From Verrucomicrobia bacterium UBA1263 (lineage in GTDB: Bacteria > Verrucomicrobiota > Verrucomicrobiia > Limisphaerales > UBA1412), in NCBI GenBank assembly GCA_002308515.1, contig DBVN01000033.1, positions 3,528 to 10,780 on the forward strand: 7,253 nt of DNA, read 5' to 3'. Made by a program: the position numbers and the translations under genes. Positions within the stretch are counted from its first letter, which is position 1. Each line of letters opens with the position of its first letter. The notes under the pieces were generated by a model that ran no database searches, had not been told where the DNA came from, and worked only from the letters and a program-made list of their open reading frames with translations. Shown piece after piece: positions 5,867 through 7,253 of this stretch.

Positions 5867-7150
5867 ATGGATCATCAATTATCTGAGGAACTTTTCAGGA
5901 AAGCCCTTCAATATCTTCCGGGCGGTGTCAATTCGCCGGTGCGCGCGTTTCGCGCCGTGGGCGGAAATCCTTTTTTTGTCAACAAGGCCAGGGGCTGCCG
6001 CATCTGGGATGTGGACGGCAATGAATATGTGGACTATGTCGGGACCTGGGGCCCGGCCATCCATGGCCACGCTCATCCTCGGATCGTCCAGGCGGTACAG
6101 GAAACGGCGGTCTATGGAACCAGTTTCGGGATACCGAATCCCTTGGAGGTCAAAATGGCGGAGATGATCCGCCGGCTGGTGCCGAGTGTGGAAAAGGTGC
6201 GCATGTGCAATTCCGGCACAGAGGCCACGATGTCCGCCATCCGTCTGGCCAGAGGCTTTACCGGCAGGGAAAAGATCATCAAATTTGAGGGATGCTATCA
6301 CGGTCACGCGGATTCGCTTCTGGTGAAAGCCGGGAGCGGGGCATTGACTTTTGGATACCCCGACAGCGCCGGAGTGCCTGCCGCGTTTACCCAGCATACC
6401 TTGCTGGCTCCTTATAATGATCTGGACGCGGTCAAGGCGCTTTTTGCCGCGAACCCCGGCGCGATCGCCGGTATCATCGTGGAACCTGTTCCGGGCAACA
6501 GCGGTGTGTTCGCTCCGCTGCCGGGATTTTTAGAGGGACTGCGTGAAGTGACGGAAAAGAATGGAGCGCTGCTGATTTTTGATGAAGTCATGACTGGTTT
6601 CCGGGTCGCCAAAGGCGGCGCGCAGGAGCGTTTTGGCATCAAGCCGGATCTGTCCTGTTTCGGGAAGATCATCGGCGGCGGGCTTCCTGTGGGGGCTTTT
6701 GGAGGACGGGCGGAGATCATGGACTATCTGGCACCGCTGGGGCCGGTTTATCAGGCCGGGACGCTGAGCGGCAATCCGCTGGCAATGGCTGCCGGCATCG
6801 CGTCATTAGAACTGCTGCTGGAAAATGACTGCTACACCCGGCTGGAACAGCTGGGACAGCAGTTAGAATCCGGGATGCGGGATGCCGCGAAATCGGCGGG
6901 GATCCCGGTCCGTTTCAATCGGGTGGGCGCGATGTTCTGCGCTTACTTTACGGATCAGCCGGTATGCAATCTGGCGGATGCCATGAAGAGCGACCGGGAG
7001 CGTTTTGCCAGATACTTCCGGGGAATGCTGGAGCAAGGTGTATTCCTGGCTCCCTCGCAGTTTGAGGCCGGGTTCCTTTCCACAGCGCACACGGAAGCCG
7101 ATATCGAAGCGACCATTCAGGCCGCGCGGACGGTCTTGAAGAAGATTTGA
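5867..7150 (+). CDS. hemL: glutamate-1-semialdehyde 2,1-aminomutase
   Basis: This 427-residue PLP enzyme converts glutamate-1-semialdehyde to 5-aminolevulinate, the step committing the C5 pathway to heme and other tetrapyrroles. Characteristic stretches are LPGGVNSPVRAF (17-28), NSGTEATMSAIRLARG (115-130), the FEGCYHGHADS segment (140-150), and IFDEVMTGFRVA (237-248), where D239 should contact the cofactor nitrogen. The PLP lysine is K267 in FGKIIGGGLPVGAFGG (265-280). The tail AGFLSTAHTEADI is also typical. Length is normal, the reading frame is intact, and no active-site residue is missing. It follows nadE by 17 bases with no clear Shine-Dalgarno before the ATG and probably shares its transcript. 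Its presence implies the glutamyl-tRNA route rather than glycine-based ALA synthase. No intrinsic terminator follows; an inverted-repeat element begins just downstream. Confidence 0.96.
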   Translation: MDHQLSEELFRKALQYLPGGVNSPVRAFRAVGGNPFFVNKARGCRIWDVDGNEYVDYVGTWGPAIHGHAHPRIVQAVQETAVYGTSFGIPNPLEVKMAEMIRRLVPSVEKVRMCNSGTEATMSAIRLARGFTGREKIIKFEGCYHGHADSLLVKAGSGALTFGYPDSAGVPAAFTQHTLLAPYNDLDAVKALFAANPGAIAGIIVEPVPGNSGVFAPLPGFLEGLREVTEKNGALLIFDEVMTGFRVAKGGAQERFGIKPDLSCFGKIIGGGLPVGAFGGRAEIMDYLAPLGPVYQAGTLSGNPLAMAAGIASLELLLENDCYTRLEQLGQQLESGMRDAAKSAGIPVRFNRVGAMFCAYFTDQPVCNLADAMKSDRERFARYFRGMLEQGVFLAPSQFEAGFLSTAHTEADIEATIQAARTVLKKI

Positions 7151-7162
7151 CTTATTTTCGGT

Positions 7163-7253
7163 CCACAGATGGGGTTAAAAGAACCATAGATGAACGCAGA
7201 TAACTTATTATTGAACAATAACTTATTTGTGTGTATCTGTGTCCATCCGTGGT
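7163..7253. repeat. intergenic inverted-repeat element, probably continuing beyond the window
   Basis: A 20-base arm ACCATAGATGAACGCAGATA (7183-7202) is mirrored by 7234-7253, whose reverse complement matches it at 16 of 20 positions. In RNA two of the four differences would be G-U pairs. A third partial copy of the core (CCACAGATGG, 7163-7172) lies upstream in the same orientation as the left arm. The 31-base A+T-rich middle contains a smaller palindrome, TTATTG-AA-CAATAA (7208-7221). Similar sequences are, from memory, recurrent intergenic repeats in many environmental bacterial genomes including PVC members. No coding region overlaps it. It may also end or stabilise the hemL transcript, although no T-run is present. 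Confidence 0.75.

Noticed and set aside
5879..6397. 172-codon minus-strand open frame opposite hemL
   Set aside because: It lies opposite a well-conserved part of hemL and shows no family features.
7163..7253. CRISPR array
   Set aside because: The repeat copies are inverted and imperfect, with no regular spacers of equal length and no cas gene in the window.

Overview
The window looks like ordinary chromosome from a Gram-negative, double-membraned bacterium, most likely of the PVC group (Kiritimatiellota, Lentisphaerae or Verrucomicrobia type). The main clues are a CAAX-protease-like membrane protein of the kind tied to exosortase/PEP-CTERM systems, an MCE-type lipid transporter, the C5 (glutamyl-tRNA) heme pathway, genes almost without Shine-Dalgarno sequences, and a terminal intergenic repeat of the 'ACCACAGATG...CAGAT' kind. 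The assignment is inference; no rRNA or marker phylogeny is available here.

Layout. Positions 1-65 hold most of a tRNA-Thr(UGU) gene on the minus strand, cut by the window edge. A 191-base gap (66-256) carries its likely promoter, a leader hairpin, and the upstream region of the first operon. Positions 257-3865 form a tight five-gene plus-strand operon: a CPBP/CAAX-type intramembrane protease, MlaE-like permease, MlaF-like ATPase, MlaD-like MCE protein with a long helical C-terminal half, and a small YlbF/YmcA-family protein ending in CGTC. A minus-strand trmL-like tRNA methyltransferase (3862-4347) converges on it, the stop codons interlocking over four bases. After an 85-base divergent promoter region, a second plus-strand operon (4433-7150) encodes a DUF192 lipoprotein, a stand-alone NAD+ synthetase domain and glutamate-1-semialdehyde aminomutase. 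The last 100 bases hold an inverted-repeat element that runs to, and probably past, the window end.

How the genes work together. The first operon is mainly an envelope lipid-transport unit (permease, ATPase and substrate-binding MCE protein), accompanied by a membrane protease and a putative Fe-S or RNA-processing adaptor whose links to lipid transport are unknown. The second operon is housekeeping: NAD and tetrapyrrole cofactor synthesis plus an exported protein of unknown function.

I see no phage, transposase, CRISPR array or defence system. The points most worth following are the operon partnership of protease, MCE transporter and YlbF protein, the long MCE tail without MlaC, the NAD synthetase lacking its glutaminase half, and the terminal repeat.
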